A stretch of DNA of 64,000 bases from an uncultured Altererythrobacter sp. (GTDB lineage: Bacteria; Pseudomonadota; Alphaproteobacteria; Sphingomonadales; Sphingomonadaceae). Made by a program: the position numbers and the translations under genes. How positions within the stretch are numbered: position 1 is the first letter of the stretch; every line of letters starts with the position of its first letter. This document shows, in pieces, positions 11,334 to 19,851 of this stretch. The stretch is taken from assembly GCA_946886565.1 (NCBI GenBank), contig CAMPIX010000008.1, positions 53,048-117,047 of the forward strand, given 5' to 3'. The notes beneath the pieces are model-generated. The model made no database searches. It had not been told where the DNA came from and saw only the letters and a list, made by a program, of their open reading frames with translations.

Positions 11334-12937
11334 CCGCACCCATCCTCACCACCAAGCTCGATCGCGAAAGTCCCGAGGCGAAGGCGCGGTTTGCGCATAA
11401 CAAGGGGCTTGCAGACGAGCTGCGCGCCAAAGTGGCCGAGGCGGCGCTGGGCGGGGCGGAGCGGCATCGGGAGCGGCATGTCAGCCGCGGCAAGCTGCTC
11501 CCGAGGGACCGCGTCGAGCGGCTGCTCGATCCGGGCTCGCCGTTCCTCGAGATCGGCCAGCTCGCGGCCAACGGGATGTACGAGGGTGACGTCAACGGTG
11601 CCTCGATGATCGCCGGGATCGGGCGCGTCTCGGGCCGGCAGGTGATGATCGTGTGCAACGATCCGACGGTGAAGGGCGGCTCGTACTATCCGATGACGGT
11701 CAAGAAGCACCTGCGCGCGCAGGAGATCGCGACCGAGAACCGCCTGCCGTGCGTCTATCTGGTCGACAGCGGCGGGGCCAACCTGCCCTACCAGGCCGAG
11801 GTATTCCCCGACCGCGAGCATTTCGGGCGCATCTTCTTCAACCAGGCGAACATGTCCGCAGCTGGTATTCCGCAGATCGCCTGCGTGATGGGATCGTGCA
11901 CCGCGGGCGGTGCCTATGTCCCCGCGATGAGCGACGAGAGCGTGATCGTGCGCGAACAGGGCACGATCTTCCTCGCGGGCCCGCCGCTGGTGAAGGCCGC
12001 GACCGGCGAGGAGATTTCGGCCGAGGACTTGGGCGGCGGCGATCTCCACGCGAAGAAGTCCGGCGTGGTCGATCATCTGGCGGAGAACGACGAGCACGCG
12101 CTCACCATCGTGCGCGATATCGTCAGCCATCTCGGCGCCAATACGGGCGCTGCGGCGGATGTCATGCTGCGCGACCCGCGCCCGCCGAAGTTCGACGTCG
12201 ACGATCTCTATGCGCTCGTGCCCGAGGACGTGCGCGCGCCCTACGACGTGCACGAGGTGATCGCGCGGATTGTGGACGGGAGCGAGTTCCACGAGTTCAA
12301 GCAGCACTTCGGCTCGACGCTGGTGTGCGGCTTCGCGCATATCTGGGGCATGCCGGTGGCGATCCTCGCCAACAACGGCGTGCTGTTCTCCGAAAGCGCG
12401 CAGAAGGGTGCGCATTTCATCGAATTGGCCTGCCAGCGGCGCATCCCGCTGCTGTTCCTGCAGAACATCTCGGGCTTCATGGTCGGCGGCAAGTACGAGG
12501 CGGAAGGCATCGCCAAGCACGGCGCCAAGCTCGTCACCGCGGTCGCCACCGCCACGGTGCCGAAGGTGACCGTGGTGATCGGCGGCAGCTTCGGCGCGGG
12601 CAACTACGGCATGTGCGGCCGCGCCTATTCCCCGCGCTTCCTGTTCACCTGGCCCAACGCGCGCATCAGCGTGATGGGCGGCGAGCAGGCCGCATCGGTG
12701 CTCGCCACCGTCCACCGCGACGCCGACACCTGGACCGCAGAACAGGCCGAGGAATTCAAGGCCCCGATCCGCCAGAAGTACGAGGACGAGGGCAACCCCT
12801 ACTACGCCACCGCGCGCCTGTGGGACGACGGCGTGATCGACCCCGCCCAGACCCGCGATGTGCTGGGCCTGGCCTTCGCCGCCACGCTCGAGGCGCCAAT
12901 TGCGCAGCGGCCGCAGTTCGGCGTGTTCCGGATGTAA
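11330..12937 (+). CDS. mccB: methylcrotonoyl-CoA carboxylase beta (carboxyltransferase) subunit
   Basis: A 535-residue carboxyltransferase that moves the biotin-bound carboxyl group to 3-methylcrotonyl-CoA, the step after isovaleryl-CoA dehydrogenase in leucine breakdown. Features typical of MccB over propionyl-CoA carboxylase include [59 protein letters not shown] and the late [20 protein letters not shown]. The start is a GTG overlapping the end of the DUF559 frame. The biotin-carrying alpha subunit is not in this window: the next gene encodes an unrelated membrane protein, so mccA must be elsewhere. Confidence 0.93.
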   Translation: MTAPILTTKLDRESPEAKARFAHNKGLADELRAKVAEAALGGAERHRERHVSRGKLLPRDRVERLLDPGSPFLEIGQLAANGMYEGDVNGASMIAGIGRVSGRQVMIVCNDPTVKGGSYYPMTVKKHLRAQEIATENRLPCVYLVDSGGANLPYQAEVFPDREHFGRIFFNQANMSAAGIPQIACVMGSCTAGGAYVPAMSDESVIVREQGTIFLAGPPLVKAATGEEISAEDLGGGDLHAKKSGVVDHLAENDEHALTIVRDIVSHLGANTGAAADVMLRDPRPPKFDVDDLYALVPEDVRAPYDVHEVIARIVDGSEFHEFKQHFGSTLVCGFAHIWGMPVAILANNGVLFSESAQKGAHFIELACQRRIPLLFLQNISGFMVGGKYEAEGIAKHGAKLVTAVATATVPKVTVVIGGSFGAGNYGMCGRAYSPRFLFTWPNARISVMGGEQAASVLATVHRDADTWTAEQAEEFKAPIRQKYEDEGNPYYATARLWDDGVIDPAQTRDVLGLAFAATLEAPIAQRPQFGVFRM

Positions 12938-13075
12938 CCTTGGATCCGCCCGAGCGGGTTCGGGAGGATTGGTGAATGCCGACCGGACCGGCTTGAATGT
13001 CAGGAACGCCAAGGCCTTGGCGGCATTGCATAAGGCGGGAACCATGAGGTTTGGACGGGTGCGGAGAATGCACCC

Positions 13076-13654
13076 ATGGAAAACGATGCCCTGACGTTCG
13101 TCATCGTCGCGTTCGTCGCCATCGTCGCGCTGATCCTGATCTGGCTCTACCTGCAGCGGCGCAAGAGCATGGCGCTGCGCGACAGGTTCGGCGAGGAGTA
13201 CGACCGCACCGTCGATACCCGCGGAAGCCGAACGAAAGGCGAGGCCGACCTTCTCGAGCGCGAGAAGCGGGTAAAGACCTTCGACATTCGGCCGCTCGGA
13301 CCGGACGAGCGCGCGCGCTTCACCGGCGAGTGGCAAGAGACGAAGGCGCTGTTCGTCGACAGCCCGGTCGAGGCGATCGACCGCGCCGACCGCCTGCTCG
13401 CAACGATCATGAAGACGCGCGGTTATCCGATGGCCGACTTCGAGCATCGCCATGCCGATCTCACCGTCGATCACGGTGACGTCGCGACGCACTACCTCGC
13501 AGGCCACGAGATCGCCGACCGCGCCGGCCGCGGCGATGCGACGACCGAGGAACTGCGCCGTGCGATGAACCACTACGAACGGCTGTTCGATCATCTCGTC
13601 CGCGACAGCGCCGCCTCGCGCCCGGTCAGCGCGCCGGCCGACCCGCGCGGCTGA
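13076..13654 (+). CDS. hypothetical single-pass membrane protein
   Basis: A 192-residue protein I do not recognise by function. Residues about 6-25 form one membrane segment (ALTFVIVAFVAIVALILIWL) followed by QRRK, which suggests an N-out/C-in anchor with a charged cytoplasmic part. The soluble part has the line RPLGPDERARFTGEWQETKA, seen in conserved alphaproteobacterial proteins of unknown role, and ends in a flexible Ala/Pro-rich tail. GGAG ten bases upstream supports the ATG. The gap to mccB is 138 bases with no clear signal. The following 221 bases up to panC hold nothing I can name. Confidence 0.72.
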   Translation: MENDALTFVIVAFVAIVALILIWLYLQRRKSMALRDRFGEEYDRTVDTRGSRTKGEADLLEREKRVKTFDIRPLGPDERARFTGEWQETKALFVDSPVEAIDRADRLLATIMKTRGYPMADFEHRHADLTVDHGDVATHYLAGHEIADRAGRGDATTEELRRAMNHYERLFDHLVRDSAASRPVSAPADPRG

Positions 13655-13875
13655 CGGGCCGCCTCTCGGGGGAGGGGATGCCGCCTGGCGTTCGTCACCC
13701 CTGCGGGTTTGAAGCCTGTGCCGCGCGTTCCGTGGCGCTCTACCGCTGGAAGGCGTGGCGGCGACCACGCAGCCCCTGGCGAAACTGGACGAAGATCGAC
13801 GGGCGCCGCCCGAACATGACGGCCCGGCTTCGTTTGCGCACATTCTCCCGCTGACGAGAGCGAGGGAGTCGGGCG

Positions 13876-14739
13876 TCAGCGCCGCGGGCTGACCGGCATG
13901 TTGTCGATCAGTCGTGTGCCGCCGATGCGCGCCGCGACCAGCAAACGTGCCGGGCGGTTGCCGAGCGTATCGAGCGGCTCGAGGCTCGCAGCGTTGGTGA
14001 GTTCGGCATAGTCGACACGCTCGAATCCCGCGCCGAGGAGCTCGTCTGCCAAGGCCGACAGCGTTGGCTGAACGGTCTGCCCGGCTGCGAGCCGTGCGGC
14101 CGCGCCCTTCATCGCGCGCGGCAGCATCGCGGCGGCGGCGCGGTGCTCGGGGGAGAGGTAGCGGTTGCGGCTGCTCATCGCGAGCCCGTCCGCCTCGCGC
14201 ACGGTCGGAATGCCGACGATCGCATCGGCGTGCGGGGCGACGAGGTCGAGGTCGCGCGCCATGCGGCGGATTACCGCGAGCTGCTGCCAGTCCTTCTCGC
14301 CGAACAGCGCGAGGTCGGGCCGGACCTGGTTGAACAGCTTGCACACGACCGTGGCGACGCCGTCGAAATGCCCGGGCCGGCTCGCGCCGCACAACCCCTT
14401 GCTCACCCCCGCCACCGCGATCGAGGTCGCGAAGCCTTCGGGATACATCTGCGCGATGCCCGGCGCCCAGAGCAGGTCGACCCCTTCGGATTCGAGCATG
14501 CGCGAATCCTCGACCAGTTGCCGCGGATAGGCGTCGAGGTCCTCGTTCGGGCCGAACTGCGTGGGATTCACGAAGATCGACACCGCGACGCGATCGACGC
14601 GCGTCTTCGCCTCGCGCACCAGCGTCAGGTGCCCCTCGTGCAGCGCGCCCATCGTCGGCACCAGCGCCAGCGTCTCACCCGCATCGCGGAACGCGGCGAC
14701 GGCCGTTCTCAACACATCAAGCTCGGTCGCGGTTTGCAC
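13876..14739 (-). CDS. panC: pantothenate synthetase
   Basis: PanC joins pantoate and beta-alanine with ATP to make pantothenate, the precursor of CoA. The 287-residue product has the nucleotidyltransferase-type HIGH motif in [11 protein letters not shown] (29-37 region), [20 protein letters not shown], the pantoate/ATP segment [16 protein letters not shown], and [13 protein letters not shown]. The frame stays open further upstream. I choose the GTG at 14739 because it matches the usual PanC start and length and lies behind GGAGG. The gene is divergent from mipZ with 86 bases between them, so the two promoters share that gap. Confidence 0.94.
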   Translation of the reverse strand: MQTATELDVLRTAVAAFRDAGETLALVPTMGALHEGHLTLVREAKTRVDRVAVSIFVNPTQFGPNEDLDAYPRQLVEDSRMLESEGVDLLWAPGIAQMYPEGFATSIAVAGVSKGLCGASRPGHFDGVATVVCKLFNQVRPDLALFGEKDWQQLAVIRRMARDLDLVAPHADAIVGIPTVREADGLAMSSRNRYLSPEHRAAAAMLPRAMKGAAARLAAGQTVQPTLSALADELLGAGFERVDYAELTNAASLEPLDTLGNRPARLLVAARIGGTRLIDNMPVSPRR

Positions 14740-14825
14740 GGGCAGGGGGCCTCCGATAAAGCGAATGCGGGGGCCATCTACCCGCCGGCGCCCGTCAAAG
14801 ACAACCGACAGAAGGCCTGCACATC

Positions 14826-15638
14826 GTGCCCGATACTTTGCTCCACCGGCGCCCGCACCGCATCGTGTTCGCCAACGAGAAGGGCGGGACCGGCAAGTCC
14901 ACCACTGCGGTCCACGTGGCGGTCGCGCTCGCCTATCGGGGGGCGAAGGTCGCCGCGCTCGATCTCGATTCGCGCCAGCGCACGATGCACCGCTATTTCG
15001 AGAACCGTACCGAGACCGAGGTGCGGCGGGCAATCGCGTTGCCCAGCGCGCGCTGCGAGGTGTTCCGCGGGCGCGAGACCGCCGAGCTCGAAGGTGCGCT
15101 CGAACGGCTCGGCGCGGGGATGGACTTCATTGTCGTCGATACGCCCGGGCGCGACGATCCGCTCGCACGCCACGCCGCGACCGGGGCGGACACGCTGGTC
15201 ACCCCGATGAACGACAGCTTTGTCGATTTCGACCTCATCGGCCAAGTCGACGCCGAGACCTTCAAGGTCCGAAAGCTGAGCTTCTATGCCGAGCTGATCT
15301 GGGAAACCCGCAAGACCCGCGCGCTCCAGCGGCGGCAGGAGATCGACTGGGTCGTGGTGCGCAACCGCACCGGCCATGCCGAGGCGCGCAATATGCAGCG
15401 GATCGAGCGCGCGCTGGCCGAGCTGTCGAAGCGCGCCGGATTCCGCGTCGCCAAGGGCCTGTCCGAGCGCGTGATCTACCGCGAGCTCTTCCCCTCGGGC
15501 CTCACGCTGCTCGACAAGGGGCAGCTTGGCGAGCTGGGGACGAGCCATCTGGTCGCGCGCCAGGAGCTGCGCACGCTCGTCGCCGGGCTGCACCTGCCCG
15601 ATCCTGCGCGCAAGCCGAGCGAGCTGGAGGCTGCCTGA
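14826..15638 (+). CDS. mipZ: division-plane positioning ATPase MipZ
   Basis: A 270-residue ParA/MinD-type ATPase. In Caulobacter MipZ binds the ParB-origin complex and forms a gradient that restricts FtsZ to mid-cell. The deviant Walker [11 protein letters not shown] is at residues 17-26. [18 protein letters not shown] and [19 protein letters not shown] follow and are typical of MipZ rather than ParA. The start is a GTG with no strong ribosome binding site. It is followed after three bases by a J-domain gene. This gene is a good marker for an alphaproteobacterial origin of the window. Confidence 0.92.
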   Translation: MPDTLLHRRPHRIVFANEKGGTGKSTTAVHVAVALAYRGAKVAALDLDSRQRTMHRYFENRTETEVRRAIALPSARCEVFRGRETAELEGALERLGAGMDFIVVDTPGRDDPLARHAATGADTLVTPMNDSFVDFDLIGQVDAETFKVRKLSFYAELIWETRKTRALQRRQEIDWVVVRNRTGHAEARNMQRIERALAELSKRAGFRVAKGLSERVIYRELFPSGLTLLDKGQLGELGTSHLVARQELRTLVAGLHLPDPARKPSELEAA

Positions 15639-15641
15639 GCC

Positions 15642-15929
15642 GTGCTGCGGCTGCTGGTCATCCTCGCGCTGCTCTCGGTCGGCTGCCGCATGGTGTTCGG
15701 CAAGTGGCCGTGGGACTACCTCCGTCCGTCGCCCACGCGCAGCCAGGCGCGCTTCCGTGCGCGCAAGCTGCTCGGGGTGCGCGAGGACGCAGATCGTGGG
15801 GAAATAATCGCCGCGCACAAGCGTTTGGTCGCCGTGGTCCACCCCGATCGGGGCGGGACCGGGGCGCAGGTGCACGAGGCGAACGCCGCGCGCGACCTGC
15901 TGCTCGACGAACTGCCCGACGAGCCCTGA
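15642..15929 (+). CDS. small membrane-anchored J-domain protein
   Basis: A 95-residue protein with one N-terminal hydrophobic segment (LRLLVILALLSVGCRMVFG) and a C-terminal J-domain. RARKLLGVREDADRGEIIAAHKRL forms helices I-II, and the HPD tripeptide that stimulates DnaK is in VVHPDRGG. Helix III is short and helix IV is nearly absent, as in DjlA/Pam18-like mini-J proteins. It probably recruits DnaK to the inner membrane. GTG start, three bases behind mipZ and ten bases before the phosphohexomutase gene, so all three may share a transcript. Confidence 0.82.
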   Translation: MLRLLVILALLSVGCRMVFGKWPWDYLRPSPTRSQARFRARKLLGVREDADRGEIIAAHKRLVAVVHPDRGGTGAQVHEANAARDLLLDELPDEP

Positions 15930-15938
15930 AAGGATCGC

Positions 15939-17342
15939 ATGCCGCATCAATTTCACCCGACCGTGCTGCGTGAATACGACATCCGCGGCATCATCGGCGA
16001 AACGCTCGGTCCCGACGACGCGCGGGCGATCGGACGCTGCTTCGCCACGTTGCTGCGCGAGGCGGGTGGCAGCAAGGTCGCGGTCGGCTACGACGGGCGG
16101 ATAAGCTCGCCCACGCTCGAGCACGCGCTGGTCGAGGGGCTCACTGCGAGCGGGTGCGACGTGGTCCGGATCGGCATGGGCCCGACCCCGATGCTCTATT
16201 ACGCCGAAGCCTCAGATGAAGAGGTTCACGGCGGCATCCAGATAACCGGCAGTCACAATCCCGCCAATTACAACGGCTTCAAGATGGTGTTTCAGGGTCG
16301 ACCGTTTTTCGGCGCGGACATCCAGCGGCTCGGGCGCCTGGCGGCCGAGGGCGCGTGGGCCGACGGCACCGGCGAGGTCGAGAGCCGCGAGGTGCTCGAA
16401 GCCTATGTCGACCGCCTGCTCGCCGGCCTCGACGGGATCGACCGGTCCGCGCTCACCGGGCTGCGGGTCGGCTGGGACGCGGGCAACGGTGCGGCGGGCC
16501 CCGCGCTCGAGGCTCTCGCCGCGCGCCTGCCGGGCGAACATCACCTGCTGTACACCGAAGTCGACGGCGACTTTCCCAATCATCATCCCGATCCCACGGT
16601 CGAGGCGAATCTGGCGGACCTGCGCGCGCTGGTCGCGGACAAGAACCTCGACTTCGGCGTGGCTTTCGACGGCGACGGCGACCGGATCGGTGCGATCGAC
16701 GGCAAGGGGCGGGTGATCTGGGGCGATCAGCTGCTGATGATCTTCGCCGAGGATCTGCTTGCGCGGCGGCCCGGCGCGACGGTGATCGCCGACGTCAAGG
16801 CGAGCCGCGCGCTGTTCGATCACGTCGGGGCGCACGGCGGGCAGCCGGTGATGTGGAAGACCGGGCACTCGCTGATAAAGTCCAAAATGAAGCAAACCGG
16901 CGCTCCGCTCGCGGGCGAGATGAGCGGGCACGTGTTCTTCGCCGACAGTTACTACGGCTTCGACGATGCACTCTACGCCGGGGTGCGGCTGATCGCGGCG
17001 AGCGCGCGGCTGGGCAGGTCGGTGACCGAATTGCGCGGTGCGATGCCGGCGATGGTCAACACCCCCGAGATGCGCTTCCAGGTCGACGAGAGTCGCAAGT
17101 TCGCCGCGATCGAGCAAGTGGCGAAGCGGCTCGCCGGCAGCCCGGCTGACGTCGACGATACCGACGGCGTGCGGGTGACGACCCAGGACGGCTGGTGGCT
17201 CCTGCGCGCCTCGAACACGCAGGACGTGCTCGTCGCGCGCGCCGAGAGCGACAGCGAAGCCGGGCTCGAGCGCCTGCTCGCGCAGATCGACGAGCAACTC
17301 GCGCTCTCCGGACTCGAACGCGGCGAGCAGGCGGGGCACTGA
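15939..17342 (+). CDS. phosphomannomutase/phosphoglucomutase
   Basis: A 467-residue alpha-D-phosphohexomutase that interconverts the 6- and 1-phosphates of mannose or glucose for sugar-nucleotide and polysaccharide synthesis. The phosphoserine loop TGSHNPANYNGFKM has S105, the metal loop is AFDGDGDRIGAID, and the sugar-specificity loop is GEMSGHVFFAD. RASNTQDVLVARAES, the phosphate-binding C-terminal loop, has N instead of the usual T/S pattern but keeps the family outline. The sequence is closest to the AlgC/ManB bifunctional type. GAAAGGATCGC precedes the ATG. It converges with the BON gene. Confidence 0.93.
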   Translation: MPHQFHPTVLREYDIRGIIGETLGPDDARAIGRCFATLLREAGGSKVAVGYDGRISSPTLEHALVEGLTASGCDVVRIGMGPTPMLYYAEASDEEVHGGIQITGSHNPANYNGFKMVFQGRPFFGADIQRLGRLAAEGAWADGTGEVESREVLEAYVDRLLAGLDGIDRSALTGLRVGWDAGNGAAGPALEALAARLPGEHHLLYTEVDGDFPNHHPDPTVEANLADLRALVADKNLDFGVAFDGDGDRIGAIDGKGRVIWGDQLLMIFAEDLLARRPGATVIADVKASRALFDHVGAHGGQPVMWKTGHSLIKSKMKQTGAPLAGEMSGHVFFADSYYGFDDALYAGVRLIAASARLGRSVTELRGAMPAMVNTPEMRFQVDESRKFAAIEQVAKRLAGSPADVDDTDGVRVTTQDGWWLLRASNTQDVLVARAESDSEAGLERLLAQIDEQLALSGLERGEQAGH

Positions 17343-17351
17343 GGCCGTCTT

Positions 17352-17380
17352 AAAAAGGAGGGCCCGGACAAGCCGGGCCC
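17352..17380 (-). terminator. intrinsic terminator of the BON-domain gene
   Basis: On the minus strand a GGGCCCGG stem, a five-base loop (CTTGT) and CCGGGCCC are followed by TCCTTTTT. It lies 22 bases beyond the BON stop codon and in the gap to the convergent phosphohexomutase gene. Confidence 0.85.
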
Positions 17381-17402
17381 CAGTTGCGGAAATCGGGAGC
17401 GG

Positions 17403-18272
17403 TCAGCCCTTGGTCTTGCTCTCGCTGCTGCTCGCGTACGAGGTATCGCTGGCGTAGTCGCGTTCGCTCACCCGCAGGTTGTTCTGCACGTGCTTGACGC
17501 CCGAGACGTCCTCGACGCAATCCTCCGCGCGCCGCTTGCCGAAGCGGCTGTCGACCGTTCCGTCGAGCGTCACTTCGCCGTTCGACACGGTGACCTGGAC
17601 ATTGCGCGCGTCGACGTCCCAGTCGTCGGTCAGCGCGTCGCACGCGTCCTCGAGGATGCGCTCGTCCGACCGGGTATAGTTGGTCGGTCCGCGCCCGCGG
17701 TGGTGGTCCTGGCGCCGCCGGCGTGCCGCGTCTTCGTCGCCGAACCAGCTCGCGACCTCGTCGCCCGCGCGTTCGAGGAACCCGCGATCTTCATAGCTGT
17801 CGCTGTAACCGCGGCGCGGCTCGGCAGCATAACTTCCGCTGGCATATCCGCCCGAAAGTCCGCCCATTCCCGCGCCATAACCGCCATAGGGACGCCGGTT
17901 GCCGGCCGCGAAGTCGGCTCCCGCCTGGTCGTTCGCGGTGAAGCTCGAGAAGCCGCGGCCCTCGCCGGTGTCGTAGCGCGAAGGGCCGAAGCTCGAACGA
18001 TATTCGGATTGTCTCGTACGGTCGGTTTCGCGGCGTCCACCCCAGCTACGCGCGGGTGAACGCGAATAGCCGCGCTCGTTGCCGTTACGGTCGTAGTCGC
18101 GCTCGCCCATCTGGCTGCCGAACGAATCGTCGAAACGATCCTCGCGATAGTCGAGCTGGCCGTAGCTGTCGGCCTCGAATTGATCGGCTTGGCGATAGTA
18201 ACGCTCGTTGTCGCGATCGCGATAGCGGTCGTCGTCGCGGTAGCGTCGCCGGTCGTTGTCTCGATGTGCCAT
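17403..18272 (-). CDS. BON-domain protein with a long charged N-terminal region
   Basis: A 289-residue soluble protein. Residues 1-120 are rich in Arg, Asp and Tyr (MAHRDNDRRRYRDDDRYRDR) and then Gly/Ser/Tyr, so they are probably disordered. SWFGDEDAARRRRQDHHRGR precedes a BON domain at 199-270 that opens YTRSDERILEDACDAL and contains VTVSNGEVTLDGTVDSR. BON domains bind phospholipid or other surfaces, and proteins like this are often stress-induced in Sphingomonadales; that role is inference. AGGAG before the ATG at 18272 fixes the start, although the frame stays open upstream to 18416. The single-gene unit ends in a clear terminator. Confidence 0.85.
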   Translation of the reverse strand: MAHRDNDRRRYRDDDRYRDRDNERYYRQADQFEADSYGQLDYREDRFDDSFGSQMGERDYDRNGNERGYSRSPARSWGGRRETDRTRQSEYRSSFGPSRYDTGEGRGFSSFTANDQAGADFAAGNRRPYGGYGAGMGGLSGGYASGSYAAEPRRGYSDSYEDRGFLERAGDEVASWFGDEDAARRRRQDHHRGRGPTNYTRSDERILEDACDALTDDWDVDARNVQVTVSNGEVTLDGTVDSRFGKRRAEDCVEDVSGVKHVQNNLRVSERDYASDTSYASSSESKTKG

Positions 18273-18503
18273 GATGATGATCTCCTGCGTGTTTACGATC
18301 CTGACACGGACACCAAAACGGGCCCGCCGCATCGCCCCGTCGCATGAGACCAATGCTGCACATCGCGATTGGTTGCGCCGCTCGGCGCGACAAAACGCCG
18401 ATTCGGCGTAAGGCAAACCGTTGATAGAAGTAACTTTTGTAATGAATCGTCATTCGGTCATCGAGCGCCCGACCCGTCTTGACGCCGCGCCTCTATTGTT
18501 AGA

Positions 18504-18525
18504 TATTTCTGTCATGACAGAAATA
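18504..18525 (+). promoter_or_regulatory. perfect 22-bp palindrome over the GbsR-type regulator start codon
   Basis: The half-site TATTTCTGTCA is followed directly by its exact complement. The regulator's own ATG (18514-18516) lies at the centre. A dimeric winged-helix repressor bound here would block its own transcription or translation. The position and symmetry are seen directly; autoregulation is inferred. Confidence 0.65.
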
Positions 18526-19077
18526 CGTGACGAGCCGGAAGCCTTGCCCGCAGCGGTGCAGGAATTCGTGCTGCGCTGGGGCGATCTCGGCGGCCAGTGG
18601 GGCGTCAACCGCTCCGTCGCGCAGATTCACGCGCTGCTCTATCTGTCCGATCGGCCGGTGACCGCCGAGCATATCGCCGAGCGGCTCGGCATGGCGCGGT
18701 CGAACGTGTCGAACTCGATCAAGGAGCTGATCGGCTGGAAGCTCGTCCGTCGCGTGCCCGTGCTCGGCGATCGACGCGACCACTTCGAGGCAGAGACCGA
18801 CCTGTGGCTGATGGCCACTCGCATCGCGCAAGGGCGCAAGGAACGCGAGATCGACCCGGTGGTCGCCGCGATCCACGCGGCGATGGCCCAGGCCGACGAT
18901 CCCGCGATCGGCCCTGTGGTGAAGAAGCGCCTCGCCGAAATGGACGCCTTCGTCGGCACGGTCGAGCGCTGGTACGAGGACATGCTCAAGGTGCCGCCCA
19001 ACCAGCTCATGGCGCTGATCCGCATGGGCGGCAGGATCGTCGCCCTGCTCAAGCCACGCGGGCGCAAGCAAGGCTGA
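18514..19077 (+). CDS. GbsR/MarR-family transcriptional regulator
   Basis: A 187-residue DNA-binding protein. A winged helix-turn-helix lies at about residues 35-95 (ALLYLSDRPVTAEHIAERLG, MARSNVSNSIKELIGWKLVR). The sequence VPVLGDRRDHFEAETDLW is typical of the GbsR branch of MarR proteins, which in Bacillus control glycine betaine genes. The dimerisation helix runs to the C terminus. I choose the ATG at 18514 rather than an upstream TTG at 18421 because family members start with this MTE segment. It is the first gene of a pair with the DUF4166 gene one base downstream. The 22-bp palindrome over its start suggests autoregulation. Confidence 0.86.
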   Translation: MTEIRDEPEALPAAVQEFVLRWGDLGGQWGVNRSVAQIHALLYLSDRPVTAEHIAERLGMARSNVSNSIKELIGWKLVRRVPVLGDRRDHFEAETDLWLMATRIAQGRKEREIDPVVAAIHAAMAQADDPAIGPVVKKRLAEMDAFVGTVERWYEDMLKVPPNQLMALIRMGGRIVALLKPRGRKQG

Positions 19078-19078
19078 G

Positions 19079-19777
19079 ATGATGCAAGGGCGGAAACGGC
19101 ATGGCTTGCACGAGGACTTCCTTCCCCGCCGCCGCCGCTTCGCCCAACCGAACCCCGACGCGCTCGGCGACTTGCGCTTCCGCCGCCTGCTCGACCCGGC
19201 GGACTGGGCGCGCCTTCCCGTTGCGGTCCGCGCGCGCTTTTCAAAACGGCTGCGGGCCGGTGAATCGGCCAGCTACGATGGGGTCATCACCCAATGCGCG
19301 ATGAGCCGCGCGGGTGCGCTGCTCGCGCAGGCGTGCCGCCTGATCGGCGCGCCGCTCCCGCTCGAAGTGACCACCGGGCTCGCAGCGGTGGTCAGCGTGA
19401 CCGAAGACGGCGCAGGGGGCGGACAGGTCTGGACCCGCGTCTACGCGCGCGCCCGCGCCTTCCCGCAGGTGATCCACAGCGCCAAGCGCTTCGCCGGGCC
19501 GACCGGCCTAGAGGAGCACATCGGCAGCGGCTTCGGCATCGCGCTCCGCGTCGAGGCGACCGCGCAGGGAATCCGCTTCGTCAGCGACCACTACTTCGTC
19601 CAGGCCGGGCCGCTGCGCCGGCGCCTTCCGCGCTGGCTCGCACCCGGCCGCCTGACGATCGAGCACCACGACATCGGCAGCGGCCAGTTCCTCTTCACGC
19701 TCGACCTCGCTCACCCGCTGCTCGGCCCGCTGATCCGCCAGCAGGGCCTGTTCCGCGACCGCCTTCCCATGCCCTGA
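19079..19777 (+). CDS. DUF4166-domain protein
   Basis: A 232-residue soluble protein that matches the DUF4166 family, whose function is unknown. It is sometimes found fused to saccharopine-dehydrogenase-like or SDR domains. Recognisable segments are LDPADWARLPVAVRARFSKR near the N terminus, VTTGLAAVVSVTEDGAGGGQ, WTRVYARARAFPQVIHSAKRF and the long amphipathic C-terminal half. It starts one base after the regulator's stop, so both are likely transcribed together and the regulator may control it. A second ATG at 19082 is equally possible as the start. Confidence 0.8.
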   Translation: MMQGRKRHGLHEDFLPRRRRFAQPNPDALGDLRFRRLLDPADWARLPVAVRARFSKRLRAGESASYDGVITQCAMSRAGALLAQACRLIGAPLPLEVTTGLAAVVSVTEDGAGGGQVWTRVYARARAFPQVIHSAKRFAGPTGLEEHIGSGFGIALRVEATAQGIRFVSDHYFVQAGPLRRRLPRWLAPGRLTIEHHDIGSGQFLFTLDLAHPLLGPLIRQQGLFRDRLPMP

Positions 19778-19851
19778 CCCGCGCTGCGGACCCTTTCGCG
19801 CTTCGCCGAATTCTGGTGGAGTGACCGCGATGCGCGCCCCTCGCCAGTTCC

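Noticed and set aside
11147..14392. A 1081-residue minus-strand frame
   Set aside because: It spans antisense of mccB and the membrane-protein gene and part of panC in a wrong frame. Long stop-free frames are common in DNA this GC-rich.
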